A stretch of DNA of 64,000 nt from Erwinia sp039023475 (GTDB lineage Bacteria > Pseudomonadota > Gammaproteobacteria > Enterobacterales > Enterobacteriaceae): assembly GCF_039023475.1 (NCBI RefSeq), contig NZ_JBCHVB010000004.1, forward strand, positions 124,001 to 188,000, given 5' to 3'. Of the stretch, positions 25,385-34,601 are shown piece by piece. The notes below the pieces were generated by a model. That model was not told the DNA's origin. It was given only the letters and a program-made list of their open reading frames with translations, and ran no database searches. The position numbers were made by a program, and so were the translations under genes. How positions within the stretch are numbered: position 1 is the stretch's first letter; each line of letters starts with the position of its first letter.

Positions 25385-27655
25385 ATGCACCAGCACTCTT
25401 CTGACTGTCGCTGCGGGCACTGTACCGCAGCAAAATCGCTGAAAAAGCCCTTTGCTCTTCGTCAAGCGCCAGGCCAGATAAACACCATCAGTGCCAGCCC
25501 GCCTCAGGCAGGCTGCTGTAGCGGCGGGAGCTGTAGCGCCGTTACTCCCCCTGTGCCAGAAGAGACCGCTGAAACGCCCCAGCGCTACAGCTGGTTTATC
25601 AGCGGTATGGACTGTCCAGGCTGCGCACGCACGATAGAAACGGCAGTCGGTCAGCTGCCAACCGTCGGTCAGGTCCGGGTACTGTTTGCTACTGAAAAAC
25701 TGGTGGTGACCGCTCCGGCCGATATCCGGCCTGAGGTAGAAGCCGCGGTGAGCGCAGCGGGATTCAGCCTGAAGCGTAGCGATGCGCCGAAAGAAGCAGC
25801 CGCCACGCCGGGATTCTGGCGGGAGAACCGTACCATTATTCTGCTGGCCGTGATGATGCTGGCCAGCTGGCTGCTGATGCAGGTTGATCCACGCGCCGGC
25901 CAGATCGCCTTTACCCTGACCACGCTGGCTGGCGTCTGGCCCATCGCCCGCAGCGCCCTTCGCCTGATGCGCGGCGGCACCCCCTTTGCCATTGAAATGC
26001 TGATGAGCGTTGCCGCCATCGGCGCGCTGTTTATTGGCGCGACGACCGAGGCCGCCATGGTGCTGTTGCTGTTTCTGCTGGGCGAACGGCTTGAGGCCTT
26101 TGCCGCCAGCCGGGCCCGCCGCGGCGTGACGGCGCTGATGGCGCTCCAGCCCGAAGAGGCGGTGCGAATAAGCGGCGAGGCGCGTGAGACCGTGCCGCTC
26201 AGCGCCCTGCGTCCCGGTGATCTCATCGAAGTTGCACCGGGTGCCAGGCTGCCCGCCGATGCAAAACTGATGACGGCATCCGCCAGTTTCGATGAAAGCG
26301 CGCTGACGGGCGAGTCCATTCCCGTCGATCGCCAGCAGGGTGAAACGCTCGCGGCAGGAAGCCTGAGCGTAGATCGTCAGGTCAGGCTTGAAGTGATATC
26401 GGAACCGGGAGAAAGCGCCATAGACCGCATTCTGCATCTTATTGAGGAAGCAGAGTCACGCCGTGCGCCCGTCGAGCGGTTTCTCGATCGCTTCAGCCGG
26501 ATCTATACCCCAGTGATTATGGCTGTCGCGCTGCTGGTCGCGGTAGTGCCGCCGCTGCTCCTTTCAGCAGCGTGGCAGCCCTGGATCTACAAAGGCCTGA
26601 CGCTGCTGCTGATTGGCTGTCCCTGTGCGCTGGTCATCTCCACGCCAGCGGCCATTACCTCTGCGCTAGCAGCGGCCACCCGTCGCGGCGCCCTGATTAA
26701 AGGCGGCGCCGCGCTTGAAAGCCTCAGCGCCATCAGCACCATCGCCTTTGATAAAACAGGCACGCTGACCGAGGGCAAACCTCAGGTTACCTCGGTTATC
26801 CCTCTGGCAAAAGATGACGAAAGGATGCTGCTGGCTAAAGCTGCCGCGACGGAGAGCGGCTCCTCCCATCCTCTCGCCCGTGCCATTGTGGCCCGCGCGG
26901 CGGCGTTGCAGATTGAGGTCCCTGCGGCGAGCGACCAGCGCGCCCTTTCCGGCAGCGGCGTGGAAGGGATAGTTGGTGGTCACAAACTGTTAATCTGCGC
27001 GCCCGCCAGAGTGGAGAAGCATCGGCTCAGTGAGGATCAGCTGGCTCAGATTTCGCAGCTTGAGTCTGGCGGCAATACCGTGGTGGTCATGCTGGAAGAT
27101 GAGCAACCCACAGGGCTGATTGCGCTGCGCGATACCCTGCGACCGGATGCGCTGGCGGCGCTGAACGAACTCAAGGCGATGAATATTCAGAGCGTTATGT
27201 TAACTGGGGATAATCCGCGTGCCGCTGCGGCTATCGCCGGTGAGCTGAAGATCGATTATCGCGCCGGCCTGCTTCCTGCGGAAAAAGTGGCGGCCGTGGC
27301 GGAAATGCGCCAGCGTCACGCGGTGGCGATGGTGGGCGACGGCATCAACGATGCCCCGGCAATGAAGGAGGCTACCGTCGGTATCGCCATGGGGAGCGGC
27401 AGCGATGTGGCGCTGGAAACGGCCGACGCCGCCCTGACGCATAATCGCCTTGACGGCGTGGCGTCAATGATCCGCCTGTCGAGGGCAACACATGCCAATA
27501 TCCGGCAGAACATCACCATCGCGCTGGGGCTGAAGGGGATTTTTCTGGTGACCACGCTGGCAGGCATGACCGGACTCTGGCTGGCAGTACTGGCGGATTC
27601 GGGCGCAACGGCGCTGGTGACCGCTAACGCCCTGAGGCTGCTGAGGAAAAAATAA
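25385..27655 (+). CDS. zntA: Zn(II)/Cd(II)/Pb(II)-exporting P1B-type ATPase
   Basis: A 756-residue P1B ATPase that pumps zinc, cadmium and lead out of the cytoplasm. The N-terminus has cysteine-rich stretches (CRCGHC at 8-13, CCSGGSC at 44-50) and a heavy-metal domain with GMDCPGC at 74-80. The membrane metal site CPC is at 412-414, the phosphorylated aspartate is D456 in DKTGTLT, the hinge GDGIND is present, and DSGATALV in the last helix carries the conserved zinc-ligand aspartate. It is preceded by a textbook ZntR promoter. E. coli ZntA is 732 residues, so the N-terminal region is a little longer here. Confidence 0.97.
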   Translation: MHQHSSDCRCGHCTAAKSLKKPFALRQAPGQINTISASPPQAGCCSGGSCSAVTPPVPEETAETPQRYSWFISGMDCPGCARTIETAVGQLPTVGQVRVLFATEKLVVTAPADIRPEVEAAVSAAGFSLKRSDAPKEAAATPGFWRENRTIILLAVMMLASWLLMQVDPRAGQIAFTLTTLAGVWPIARSALRLMRGGTPFAIEMLMSVAAIGALFIGATTEAAMVLLLFLLGERLEAFAASRARRGVTALMALQPEEAVRISGEARETVPLSALRPGDLIEVAPGARLPADAKLMTASASFDESALTGESIPVDRQQGETLAAGSLSVDRQVRLEVISEPGESAIDRILHLIEEAESRRAPVERFLDRFSRIYTPVIMAVALLVAVVPPLLLSAAWQPWIYKGLTLLLIGCPCALVISTPAAITSALAAATRRGALIKGGAALESLSAISTIAFDKTGTLTEGKPQVTSVIPLAKDDERMLLAKAAATESGSSHPLARAIVARAAALQIEVPAASDQRALSGSGVEGIVGGHKLLICAPARVEKHRLSEDQLAQISQLESGGNTVVVMLEDEQPTGLIALRDTLRPDALAALNELKAMNIQSVMLTGDNPRAAAAIAGELKIDYRAGLLPAEKVAAVAEMRQRHAVAMVGDGINDAPAMKEATVGIAMGSGSDVALETADAALTHNRLDGVASMIRLSRATHANIRQNITIALGLKGIFLVTTLAGMTGLWLAVLADSGATALVTANALRLLRKK

Positions 27656-27663
27656 GGCGCATA

Positions 27664-27801
27664 GTGTCTTCGCTAAACGGCGCCAGCGGGGAAAACGCCC
27701 ATAAAGAGGCGAAATCATCGCTGACCGCCCTGCGCCTTTTCTGGCGCGGGCATTTCGGCCTCTATCTCCCTGCGCTGACGCTCGCCGCCAAAGGCGTTTA
27801 A
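27664..27801 (+). CDS. Possible 45-codon ORF after zntA
   Basis: A GTG-started frame of 45 codons begins nine bases after the zntA stop, with AAGG six bases upstream, and ends overlapping the convergent tusA stop. The product starts as a polar stretch (ASGENAHKEAKSSL) and then becomes hydrophobic and basic (LRLFWRGHFGLYLPALTLAA). Codon third positions are GC-rich like the flanking genes. I do not recognise it and it could be chance; conservation would have to decide. Confidence 0.22.
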   Translation: MSSLNGASGENAHKEAKSSLTALRLFWRGHFGLYLPALTLAAKGV

Positions 27802-28043
27802 AGCCCTTTTTTCAGCAGATACCGGTAGGGCAACTCGTCGGTATCCTGAGCAATCAGCGTATGTTCCATAAAGCGGCAAAAACCGGGAATATCACGCGTG
27901 GTCGCCGGGTCGTCAGCAATGATCAGCAGGGTTTCGCCCTCCTGCATATGGCGCACGGCCTTGCGCACCATCATGACCGGCTCAGGACAGCGCAGGCCCA
28001 GCGCATCCAGGGTTTGATCGGGGTTCGCAAACGGTTCGCTCAT
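27798..28043 (-). CDS. tusA: Sulfur carrier protein TusA
   Basis: An 81-residue sulfur carrier. The persulfide cysteine is C19 in LGLRCPEPVMMVRK, and ADDPATTRDIPGFCRFMEH follows, nearly identical to E. coli TusA (same length). It accepts sulfur from IscS and passes it to TusBCD/TusE/MnmA for 2-thiouridine in tRNA, and affects molybdenum cofactor synthesis. The frame extends upstream to 28301, but the ATG at 28043 gives the family start. It is divergent from yhhQ. Confidence 0.97.
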   Translation of the reverse strand: MSEPFANPDQTLDALGLRCPEPVMMVRKAVRHMQEGETLLIIADDPATTRDIPGFCRFMEHTLIAQDTDELPYRYLLKKGL

Positions 28044-28238
28044 AAATGTCTTCCGGGCTGAATAATTAACGGGGCTCATTTTACCCGCAGGTGTGGCATG
28101 TGCAAGCGTGCGCGCAGCGAAATCGTTTGCGCTAAAATTAACCATTGCATTGGTATGCTGATTCGGTAAGATGCCGCGCAATCGCCCCGGCGAGATATTT
28201 TTTTTGGGTTCCCTCACCCCAATATATAAAAAGGTCAT

Positions 28239-28907
28239 ATGATGATTTCTTTCTCTTCGCGTCAGCGTATGCATGCGCTGATCTGGCTTTCCCTGTTCCA
28301 TGTGCTGGTGATCACCTCCAGTAACTACCTGGTCCAGTTACCCATCTCCATTTTTGGTTTCCACACGACCTGGGGCGCCTTCAGCTTCCCGTTTATCTTT
28401 CTGGCAACCGATCTGACCGTGCGCATTTTTGGCGCTCCGCTGGCAAGACGCATTATCCTGGCGGTCATGATCCCGGCACTCTTTATTTCTTACGGCGTTT
28501 CCGCTCTCTTTTATCAGGGTGAGTGGCAGAGCTTTGCTGCCCTGCGGGAAGTTAACCTGTTTGTTGCCCGCATCGCCTGCGCCAGTTTTATGGCCTATGC
28601 GCTGGGTCAGATTCTGGATGTGCACGTATTTAACCGCCTGCGGAAACTGCCTCAGTGGTGGGTTGCGCCCGCGTCGGCCATGTTCCTTGGCAACATCAGC
28701 GATACCCTGGCGTTTTTCTTTATCGCCTTTTATAAAAGCGCGGATCCGTTTATGGCGCAGCACTGGGTGGAGATAGCCCTGGTGGACTACAGCTTTAAAG
28801 TGCTTATCTGTATGATTTTCTTCCTGCCTGCTTACGGCCTGTTACTGAACGCCATGCTGAAGCGCTTAGCAGAAAAATCTGTTAGCGCACAGGTCAACTT
28901 CGGCTAA
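28239..28907 (+). CDS. yhhQ: Queuosine precursor transporter YhhQ
   Basis: A 222-residue inner-membrane protein of the VUT/ECF-like family with about six helices. SSNYLVQLPISIFGFHTTWG, FLATDLTVRIFG and FLGNISDTLAFFFIAFY are family signatures. E. coli YhhQ imports preQ0/preQ1 for salvage into queuosine tRNA. Two adjacent ATG codons (28239, 28242) are both possible starts after AAGG. The 5' region shows no preQ1 riboswitch that I recognise. Gene place between tusA and dcrB is as in E. coli. Confidence 0.95.
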   Translation: MMISFSSRQRMHALIWLSLFHVLVITSSNYLVQLPISIFGFHTTWGAFSFPFIFLATDLTVRIFGAPLARRIILAVMIPALFISYGVSALFYQGEWQSFAALREVNLFVARIACASFMAYALGQILDVHVFNRLRKLPQWWVAPASAMFLGNISDTLAFFFIAFYKSADPFMAQHWVEIALVDYSFKVLICMIFFLPAYGLLLNAMLKRLAEKSVSAQVNFG

Positions 28908-29004
28908 GCTGCACTCTGTGACAGAGCGTCGGTTGCGTTTGCCAGCTGATGATAATTGTATGCGTTGCTGAAACAGGCACACGACTAACGTAAAAGGGAT
29001 CATG

Positions 29005-29562
29005 ATGCGTAACTTACTGAAATATGCCGGTATCGGCTTACTGGTGGTCGGACTGGCCGCCTGCGACGGCAATGATGAGAAAGCCGCAGCCGATGACAAT
29101 GGCGTCAGCAGCAGCCAGAGCAGCCAGCAGGTCACCCTGATGGACGGAAAAATGCGCTTTACGCTGCCGGCAGGCATGTCCGATCAGAGCGGGAAGCTGG
29201 GCACGCAGGCCAATAACATGCACGTTTACGCTGACTCTACCGGCCAGAAAGCGATCATCGTTATTGAAGGTGACAGTACAGACGAAGCGCTGGACGTATT
29301 GTCCAAACGTCTTGAGCAGCAGCAGCGCAACCGCGATCCGCAGCTACAGGTGGTGACTAACCGCTCTCTGGAGCTGAAAGGCCAGAAGGTTCAGCAGCTC
29401 GACACGGTGATTTCCGCCAAAAACCAGTCCTCCTGGTCTTCCGTGGTGCTGGCGAAGGTGGATGGCAAACTGTTAACCCTGCAAATTACGCTGCCTGCCG
29501 AGAATCAACAGCAGTCCCAGACCGAAGCTGAGAACATTATCAATACGCTGGTGCTGCAATAA
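29005..29562 (+). CDS. dcrB: Lipoprotein DcrB
   Basis: A 185-residue envelope lipoprotein. The lipobox LAAC places the acylated cysteine at residue 20 (LVVGLAACDGND), followed by a polar linker and a domain with DQSGKLGTQANNMHVYAD and ENIINTLVLQ as in E. coli DcrB. DcrB is needed for phage C1/C6 DNA entry and contributes to lipoprotein maturation in E. coli. The second of two adjacent ATG codons (29005) is chosen because AGGGA lies five bases upstream. A strong terminator follows; the iol island starts right after. Confidence 0.93.
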   Translation: MRNLLKYAGIGLLVVGLAACDGNDEKAAADDNGVSSSQSSQQVTLMDGKMRFTLPAGMSDQSGKLGTQANNMHVYADSTGQKAIIVIEGDSTDEALDVLSKRLEQQQRNRDPQLQVVTNRSLELKGQKVQQLDTVISAKNQSSWSSVVLAKVDGKLLTLQITLPAENQQQSQTEAENIINTLVLQ

Positions 29563-29566
29563 CCTT

Positions 29567-29599
29567 CAGCCCCTGACGCGTTGTCAGGGGCTGACTTTT
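29567..29599 (+). terminator. Rho-independent terminator of dcrB
   Basis: CAGCCCCTGAC, loop GCGTT, GTCAGGGGCTG followed by ACTTTTA: an 11 bp GC-rich stem five bases after the dcrB stop. Confidence 0.9.
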
Positions 29600-29672
29600 A
29601 CTCCGCATCCCTTGCTGTCCGCGCGATAGCGCTCTCCTGCTCAGTTGCGCCAGCGTTTAGCGATCTCCGGCT

Positions 29673-30569
29673 TCACAATCCCGCATGTTCGCGAATATAT
29701 TTCCTCGCTTTTACGGCATATTCGAAAGGATTGGCGATGGCAGGATCCTGCTCAGCTTCCACCACCATCCAGCCCCGATAGCCAGCCTTTTCCAGCATCC
29801 TGAAAACCGGGTCAAAATCGATCGCGCCATCGCCAGGCACGGTAAAGGTGCCTTTTTTTACGCCATCAAGAAAAGAAAGCTTCTGGTTACGCACCTGCGC
29901 CACCACCTCATCCCGCACGTCTTTCAGGTGAACGTGATTGATGCGGGGGAGATGTTTCTCCAGGATCGCCAGCATTTTTGCCTGGCTGCCTTCAGAGTAG
30001 TAAGCGTGTCCTGTGTCGTAGAGAAGAAACACGTTGTCGTCAGTCAGCGCCATAAAACGGTCGATCTCTTCCGCCGTCTGGATCGCCGTGCCCATATGGT
30101 GATGGAGACAAACCTGCATGCCTTTTTCCGCCGCCAGCACCGCCAGTTCGTTGTAGCCCTCCGCCGTCAGACGCCACTCTTCCTCGGTAAAGAAAGGTTT
30201 TTCCTCCAGCACCGCCAGCGCGGTTCCCTGAATGCTTTTACTCTGTTCCGAGCAGCCAATCACTTTAGCCCCCATCGCAAAGAGGAAATCGCGATGGTTA
30301 ATGAATTCATCAATGGTTTTTGCTCTGTCGCCGCTGGCAAAAAAGGTGCTGAACCAGGCGTTACAGATTTGCAGGCCGCGGATATCAAGCATCGGCTTGA
30401 GCACCGCAGGATCGCGCGGATATTTACTGCCCACTTCACTGCCGCTAAAGCCGGCCAGCGCCATTTCACTCACGGTTTGCTGGAAGGTATTTTCAGCGCC
30501 CAGCGCCGGCATATCATCATTGGTCCAGCCAATAGGGGCGATCGCCAGCTTCACGTCATTTTTATTCAT
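29673..30569 (-). CDS. iolE: Myo-inosose-2 dehydratase
   Basis: IolE removes water from scyllo-inosose (2-keto-myo-inositol) to give 3D-(3,5/4)-trihydroxycyclohexane-1,2-dione, step two of inositol breakdown. The 298-residue chain is a xylose-isomerase-like TIM barrel with the IolE start KLAIAPIGWTNDDMPALG, CLHHHMGTAIQTAEEIDRF metal-ligand region, LLYDTGHAYYSEG, and INHVHLKDVR. It is last in the iolD-iolG-iolH-iolE operon, with a 44 bp gap behind iolH. Confidence 0.96.
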   Translation of the reverse strand: MNKNDVKLAIAPIGWTNDDMPALGAENTFQQTVSEMALAGFSGSEVGSKYPRDPAVLKPMLDIRGLQICNAWFSTFFASGDRAKTIDEFINHRDFLFAMGAKVIGCSEQSKSIQGTALAVLEEKPFFTEEEWRLTAEGYNELAVLAAEKGMQVCLHHHMGTAIQTAEEIDRFMALTDDNVFLLYDTGHAYYSEGSQAKMLAILEKHLPRINHVHLKDVRDEVVAQVRNQKLSFLDGVKKGTFTVPGDGAIDFDPVFRMLEKAGYRGWMVVEAEQDPAIANPFEYAVKARKYIREHAGL

Positions 30570-30613
30570 CGTCTTGCCTCAGCATACGGAAAGGCGGCTC
30601 AGGCCGCCGGATA

Positions 30614-31498
30614 TCAGCGGTTAAGCAGCTCGCGTTCGATAAGCTCACGCGTTTCCACTGCCTGATATTTCATTTTTTCGGGATAGCCAAACAGCGATGA
30701 GGCGATGATCGACTCGCCGCCGACCTTCCAGCTGCGGTTGGCAAAATCCATCTCGCGCAGCGTCTGAAACAGCGTGGTGAAATCCACTTCGCCTTCGCCG
30801 ACGCCGACGTGCTGGTGAATAGTGGCATCCACGCCCGGCGGATTGACGATGTAGCGGCAATGCTTGGTATGGTTCATGGTATCCGCCACCAGCACGTGCG
30901 ACAGATCGCTGCCCACATATTCCAGCATGCTTTTAACGTCGCCTTTTCCTTTGTCATAGAAAAAGGTATGCGGCACGCTGTAGAGATACTTCACGTTCTC
31001 GCTGCGAAACGATTTCACCAGGTCGGCGGTTTCATTGTTTTCTTCGCAGAAATCCCACGGGTGAGACTGGATTTCAATGCGGATACCTTCACGTTCGACA
31101 ATTGGCAGCAGCTCTTCCATTGAGCGATAGAACATCTCTTCACAGATTTCCGGTTCGTTCGGCGTGCCCGACAGTTCGGTATTAATGACCTGAACGCCCG
31201 TTTCAACGGCGATCTCGATCATCCGCTTCCAGTTGCGCACCGCCGCCTGACGACGCGCCTCATCGGGGCCAGACCAGCGGTAAACGACGATATAAGATGA
31301 GATTTCCAGCCCGGTTTCCCTCAGGGCGTTCTTGTACTCCGCGATCGTTTCCCGGCTGGCTTTTGGGTGCTTATAGAACGGGTTAATCTGCGGGTGAGGC
31401 GACTGCTCGATATATTTGTAGCCCCAGTCCGCCACCTGGTGAACCATTTTGGTGATGCCCATATCTCTGATGACATCCACATCAAAAGCAATTTTCAT
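30614..31498 (-). CDS. iolH: Inositol catabolism TIM-barrel protein IolH
   Basis: A 294-residue sugar phosphate isomerase/epimerase-type TIM barrel. The start MKIAFDVDVIRDMGITKMV and the segments YIEQSPHPQINPFYKHP and HVLVADTMNHTKHCRYIVNP are very close to Bacillus subtilis IolH. The exact reaction of IolH is not settled; it is dispensable in some species. Metal-ligand residues (E/D/H of IEIQSHPWDF and ADTMNHTKH) are present, so it is probably an active enzyme. It lies between iolG and iolE in one operon. Confidence 0.9.
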   Translation of the reverse strand: MKIAFDVDVIRDMGITKMVHQVADWGYKYIEQSPHPQINPFYKHPKASRETIAEYKNALRETGLEISSYIVVYRWSGPDEARRQAAVRNWKRMIEIAVETGVQVINTELSGTPNEPEICEEMFYRSMEELLPIVEREGIRIEIQSHPWDFCEENNETADLVKSFRSENVKYLYSVPHTFFYDKGKGDVKSMLEYVGSDLSHVLVADTMNHTKHCRYIVNPPGVDATIHQHVGVGEGEVDFTTLFQTLREMDFANRSWKVGGESIIASSLFGYPEKMKYQAVETRELIERELLNR

Positions 31499-31564
31499 GA
31501 AAACTCCCGGAAGAACACATTCAGCGTGTGGCTCCCCGCTGACGCAGGGAGCAGAGGCGATAAA

Positions 31565-32578
31565 TTACCGGCTGTAGAAAGCGGGACGGGAAGGCAGCTC
31601 GACGGCTTCAACCTGCCCGCTTTCCTGCGCTTTCAGACAGGCGTCGGCGGCAACGGCGGCCGCGTAGCCGTCCCAGGCTGACGGCCCCTGAAGCTGGCCT
31701 GCTGCGGTATCGTTAATAAAGGCCTGAAGCTCCACGTCATAGGCATCAATAAAGCGATCTTTCCAGTCGGTCAGGATGGTGGTGGAGAGCTTAGCCTCTT
31801 TGCGCAACTGCACCGACGCGGGTTCCGGCAGCTTCGCAATGCCCGTTTCGCCCACCACTTCACACTGAATGTCGTAGCCATAAGCGCAGTTCACAAAAAT
31901 CTCCACGTCGATGCGGGTCCCTTTGTGCGTTTCAAACAGCACGATCTGCGGGTCGCGCAGCTTCGCGTGCGTGTTTTTGGTGGCGCGCGGGAAGAGAACC
32001 TGCACGGATTTGAAATCATCCTCCGTCAGCCAGCGCAGCACATCCAGCTCATGGATAAGCGTACTGGTGATCGCCATATCCGTGGTGTAGCTTTCCGGAA
32101 CGGCGGGGTTACGGTGCGCGCAGTGAAGCATCAGCGGCTCGCCGATCTCGCCGCTGTCGATAACCGATTTCAGCGCGCGGTAGCCCGTGTCATAGGGGCG
32201 CATAAAGCCCACCTGCACCAGCCGCTTACCCTGGGCGATTTCGGCATCCACAATCCGGCGACAGCCTTCTGCGCTCAGCGCCAGCGGCTTTTCGCAAAAG
32301 ACCGGCTTACCGGCGGCAATGGCGGCCAGGGTGAACTCTTCGTGCGTCGGGTCCCAGGAAGTGACAATCAGCGCTTCCACCTCGGGGGCGTTGATAACGT
32401 CATGCCCGTTAGCATAAACCTCCGCCTCCAGGCCAAGGCGGTCAACGACGCCCTTCGCGCCTTCAATATTGATATCCGACACGGCAACAACTTTCGCCCC
32501 TTGCAGCACTTTGCTACAGCGGCGGATATGTTCCTGACCGATGGCGCCGGTTCCGATTACGCCAAGTTTGAGAGTCAT
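31565..32578 (-). CDS. iolG: Inositol 2-dehydrogenase
   Basis: IolG oxidises myo-inositol to scyllo-inosose with NAD+, the first step of the pathway. The 337-residue product has the Rossmann start GVIGTGAIGQEHIRRC, the GFO/IDH/MocA catalytic lysine in FCEKPLALSAEG, and the family substrate segment IHELDVLRWL. It is second in the iolD operon, 82 bp behind iolD and 66 bp before iolH. Confidence 0.96.
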   Translation of the reverse strand: MTLKLGVIGTGAIGQEHIRRCSKVLQGAKVVAVSDINIEGAKGVVDRLGLEAEVYANGHDVINAPEVEALIVTSWDPTHEEFTLAAIAAGKPVFCEKPLALSAEGCRRIVDAEIAQGKRLVQVGFMRPYDTGYRALKSVIDSGEIGEPLMLHCAHRNPAVPESYTTDMAITSTLIHELDVLRWLTEDDFKSVQVLFPRATKNTHAKLRDPQIVLFETHKGTRIDVEIFVNCAYGYDIQCEVVGETGIAKLPEPASVQLRKEAKLSTTILTDWKDRFIDAYDVELQAFINDTAAGQLQGPSAWDGYAAAVAADACLKAQESGQVEAVELPSRPAFYSR

Positions 32579-32660
32579 ACGATCTCCTTAATGTGTAGGG
32601 TTCAGAGCGTGGCGGTATAGCGCCCGCGCCGTTCAGGCATTATTTTCAGGTAAGACAGAA

Positions 32661-34601
32661 TCAGTAACGACGCGCCTGGTCGATATGTTCATTAAGCATC
32701 CGGGATACGTCGTTCACGCGCGTGGATTGAGAAACCTGCGCGCCGCCCACGCGCCACCAGCTGAGGTATTTGTGCACCATAGTCTTGGGCAGGACTTTGA
32801 TGTCGATAAGCGTGGAAACGGTCGCGTGCCGGGATTCTTCCAGCGCCTGCTTCAGTTCAGCCAGCGTTGTCACCCGCCAGGTTTTACAGCCATAGGCCGC
32901 CGCAATCGCCGCAAAATCTACCGGAATAAACCCGCCATCCAGCTTGCTGCTTTCGGCATTACGAAAGCGAAACTCAGTGGTAAAGCTCTCCATGCCGTGC
33001 TCAATTTGCAGATTATTAATGCAGCCATTGGTCATGTTATCGAACAGCAGCACGTTGATTTTGGCCCCTTCCTGAACAGAGGTAACCAGCTCAGAGTGCA
33101 GCATCATAAAAGAGCCATCCCCGACCAGGGTGTAGACATCACGGTGCGGCTCGGCCAGCTTAACGCCCAGCGAGGCGCTAACCTCATAGCCCATACAGGA
33201 GTAGCCATATTCAACGTGATAGCTGTTGGCATCGCGGGTACGCCAGACGCGCTGAAGATCGCCCGGCAGGCTGCCCGCCGCGGCGACAATCACCGCATCC
33301 TGGGGCAGCTGCTCATTTAAGGTTCCCAGTACGCTGCTTTGCGTCAGAAAAGAGTTGGTCAGGCGGGTAAACTCGGCGAATACCGCTTCACGATCCAGGC
33401 TATCGTCAATCTCCGGCACAAAATCGTCTTCGCTGTAGGCCGCCTGATAAACGCGCTGGGTCTCTTTCAGGAGCTTGCTCTGGGCTTGGGCGACTTGCTC
33501 GCCCCAGCCGCTTTCAAATCCCTGCGCGGCCAGCCTGCCATCAAGGGCCGTCAGCGCTTCTCGGGCATCCGCGACAATCTGTACGCCATCCAGCTTCCAC
33601 GCGTCGAAGTTGCTGACGTTGATGTTGAGGAAACTGACGTTGGGATCCTGGAAGATCCACTTCGACGCGGTCGTAAAGTCCGTATAGCGGGTGCCGACGC
33701 CAATCACCAAATCGGCCTCTTTGGCCAGCAGGTTTGCCGCCAGACAGCCCGTTTCGCCCACGCCACCGACGTTAAGAGGATGATCGGAAAGCAGGGTGCC
33801 TTTTCCCGCCTGCGTTTCCGCAAAGGGAATATGGTGACGTTCGGCGAAGTCGCGCAGCGCCTCTCCCGCCCCGGAATACTTCACGCCGCCGCCGCAGACG
33901 ATCAGCGGCTTACGCTTGCCCGCAATAAGCTTCAGCGCCGCCGCCAGCTGCGCCTGCGTCGGCAGCCGGCGATCGAGAATATGCACCCGCTTCTGGAAAA
34001 AATAGTCGGGATAATCCCAGGCTTCTCCCTGTACGTCCTGCGGCAGGGAGAGCGTGACCGCGCCGGTTTCCGCCGGATCGGTCAGCACCCGCATCGCATT
34101 GATACAGGCGGTCATAAGCTGCTCGGGACGGCTTATCCGGTCCCAGTATTTGCTGACGGCGCGGAAAGCATCGTTTGTACTGATGCTGAGATCGTGGCTC
34201 TGCTCAATCTGTTGCAGCACCGGATCGGGCTGGCGGGTGGCAAATACATCGCCCGGCAGCAGCAATAGCGGGATCCTGTTAGCTGTCGCCGTGGCGGCTG
34301 CGGTGATCATATTCGCCGCGCCTGGCCCCACGGAAGAGGTGCAGGCGATGATTTCACGCCGCAGTTTCTGCTTGGCATAGCCCGTCGCCGCGTGCGCCAT
34401 GCCCTGTTCGTTGCGCCCCTGATAGACCACCAAATCGCCGCTGTTCTCCTCAAGCGCTTGCCCGATGCCCAGCACGTTACCGTGACCAAAGATGGCGAAA
34501 ATCCCTTTGACGAATTTTGTTTCAACGCCATCTACCGACAGATATTGATTGTCCAGAAACCGGACCAGAGCCTGTGCCGTGGTTAACCTGATCTTACCCA
34601 T
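32661..34601 (-). CDS. iolD: 3D-(3,5/4)-trihydroxycyclohexane-1,2-dione acylhydrolase
   Basis: IolD opens the inositol ring: it hydrolyses the C-C bond of the dione to 5-deoxy-glucuronate, using thiamine diphosphate and Mg2+. The 646-residue chain has the three ThDP-enzyme domains: N-terminal pyrimidine domain (KFVKGIFAIFGHGNVLGIG), central domain and C-terminal ThDP motif from VGDGSFMMLHSELVTSVQEG to GCINNLQ. The frame is open to 34673, but the ATG at 34601 follows GGAAGA and gives the family start MGKIRLTTAQALV. It heads the four-gene operon and is divergent from iolC. Confidence 0.96.
   Translation of the reverse strand: MGKIRLTTAQALVRFLDNQYLSVDGVETKFVKGIFAIFGHGNVLGIGQALEENSGDLVVYQGRNEQGMAHAATGYAKQKLRREIIACTSSVGPGAANMITAAATATANRIPLLLLPGDVFATRQPDPVLQQIEQSHDLSISTNDAFRAVSKYWDRISRPEQLMTACINAMRVLTDPAETGAVTLSLPQDVQGEAWDYPDYFFQKRVHILDRRLPTQAQLAAALKLIAGKRKPLIVCGGGVKYSGAGEALRDFAERHHIPFAETQAGKGTLLSDHPLNVGGVGETGCLAANLLAKEADLVIGVGTRYTDFTTASKWIFQDPNVSFLNINVSNFDAWKLDGVQIVADAREALTALDGRLAAQGFESGWGEQVAQAQSKLLKETQRVYQAAYSEDDFVPEIDDSLDREAVFAEFTRLTNSFLTQSSVLGTLNEQLPQDAVIVAAAGSLPGDLQRVWRTRDANSYHVEYGYSCMGYEVSASLGVKLAEPHRDVYTLVGDGSFMMLHSELVTSVQEGAKINVLLFDNMTNGCINNLQIEHGMESFTTEFRFRNAESSKLDGGFIPVDFAAIAAAYGCKTWRVTTLAELKQALEESRHATVSTLIDIKVLPKTMVHKYLSWWRVGGAQVSQSTRVNDVSRMLNEHIDQARRY

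Noticed and set aside
25283..26437. A 384-codon open frame on the minus strand
   Set aside because: It is antisense to zntA, whose metal and phosphorylation motifs are unmistakable; the frame has no recognisable domain and arises from high GC at codon third positions.
28044..28238. preQ1 riboswitch before yhhQ
   Set aside because: No preQ1-I or preQ1-II aptamer pattern was visible in the 195 bp.
29563..29672. Attachment site or tRNA at the left edge of the iol island
   Set aside because: Only the dcrB terminator is present; no tRNA, direct repeat with the right edge (42191-42290) or integrase was found.
29685..30665. A 326-codon open frame on the plus strand
   Set aside because: Opposite iolE and the iolH end; His/Arg-rich with no family similarity.
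33339..34268. A 309-codon open frame on the plus strand
   Set aside because: Lies opposite iolD, a complete thiamine-diphosphate enzyme; low-complexity Arg/Gln/His-rich translation is typical of a shadow frame.
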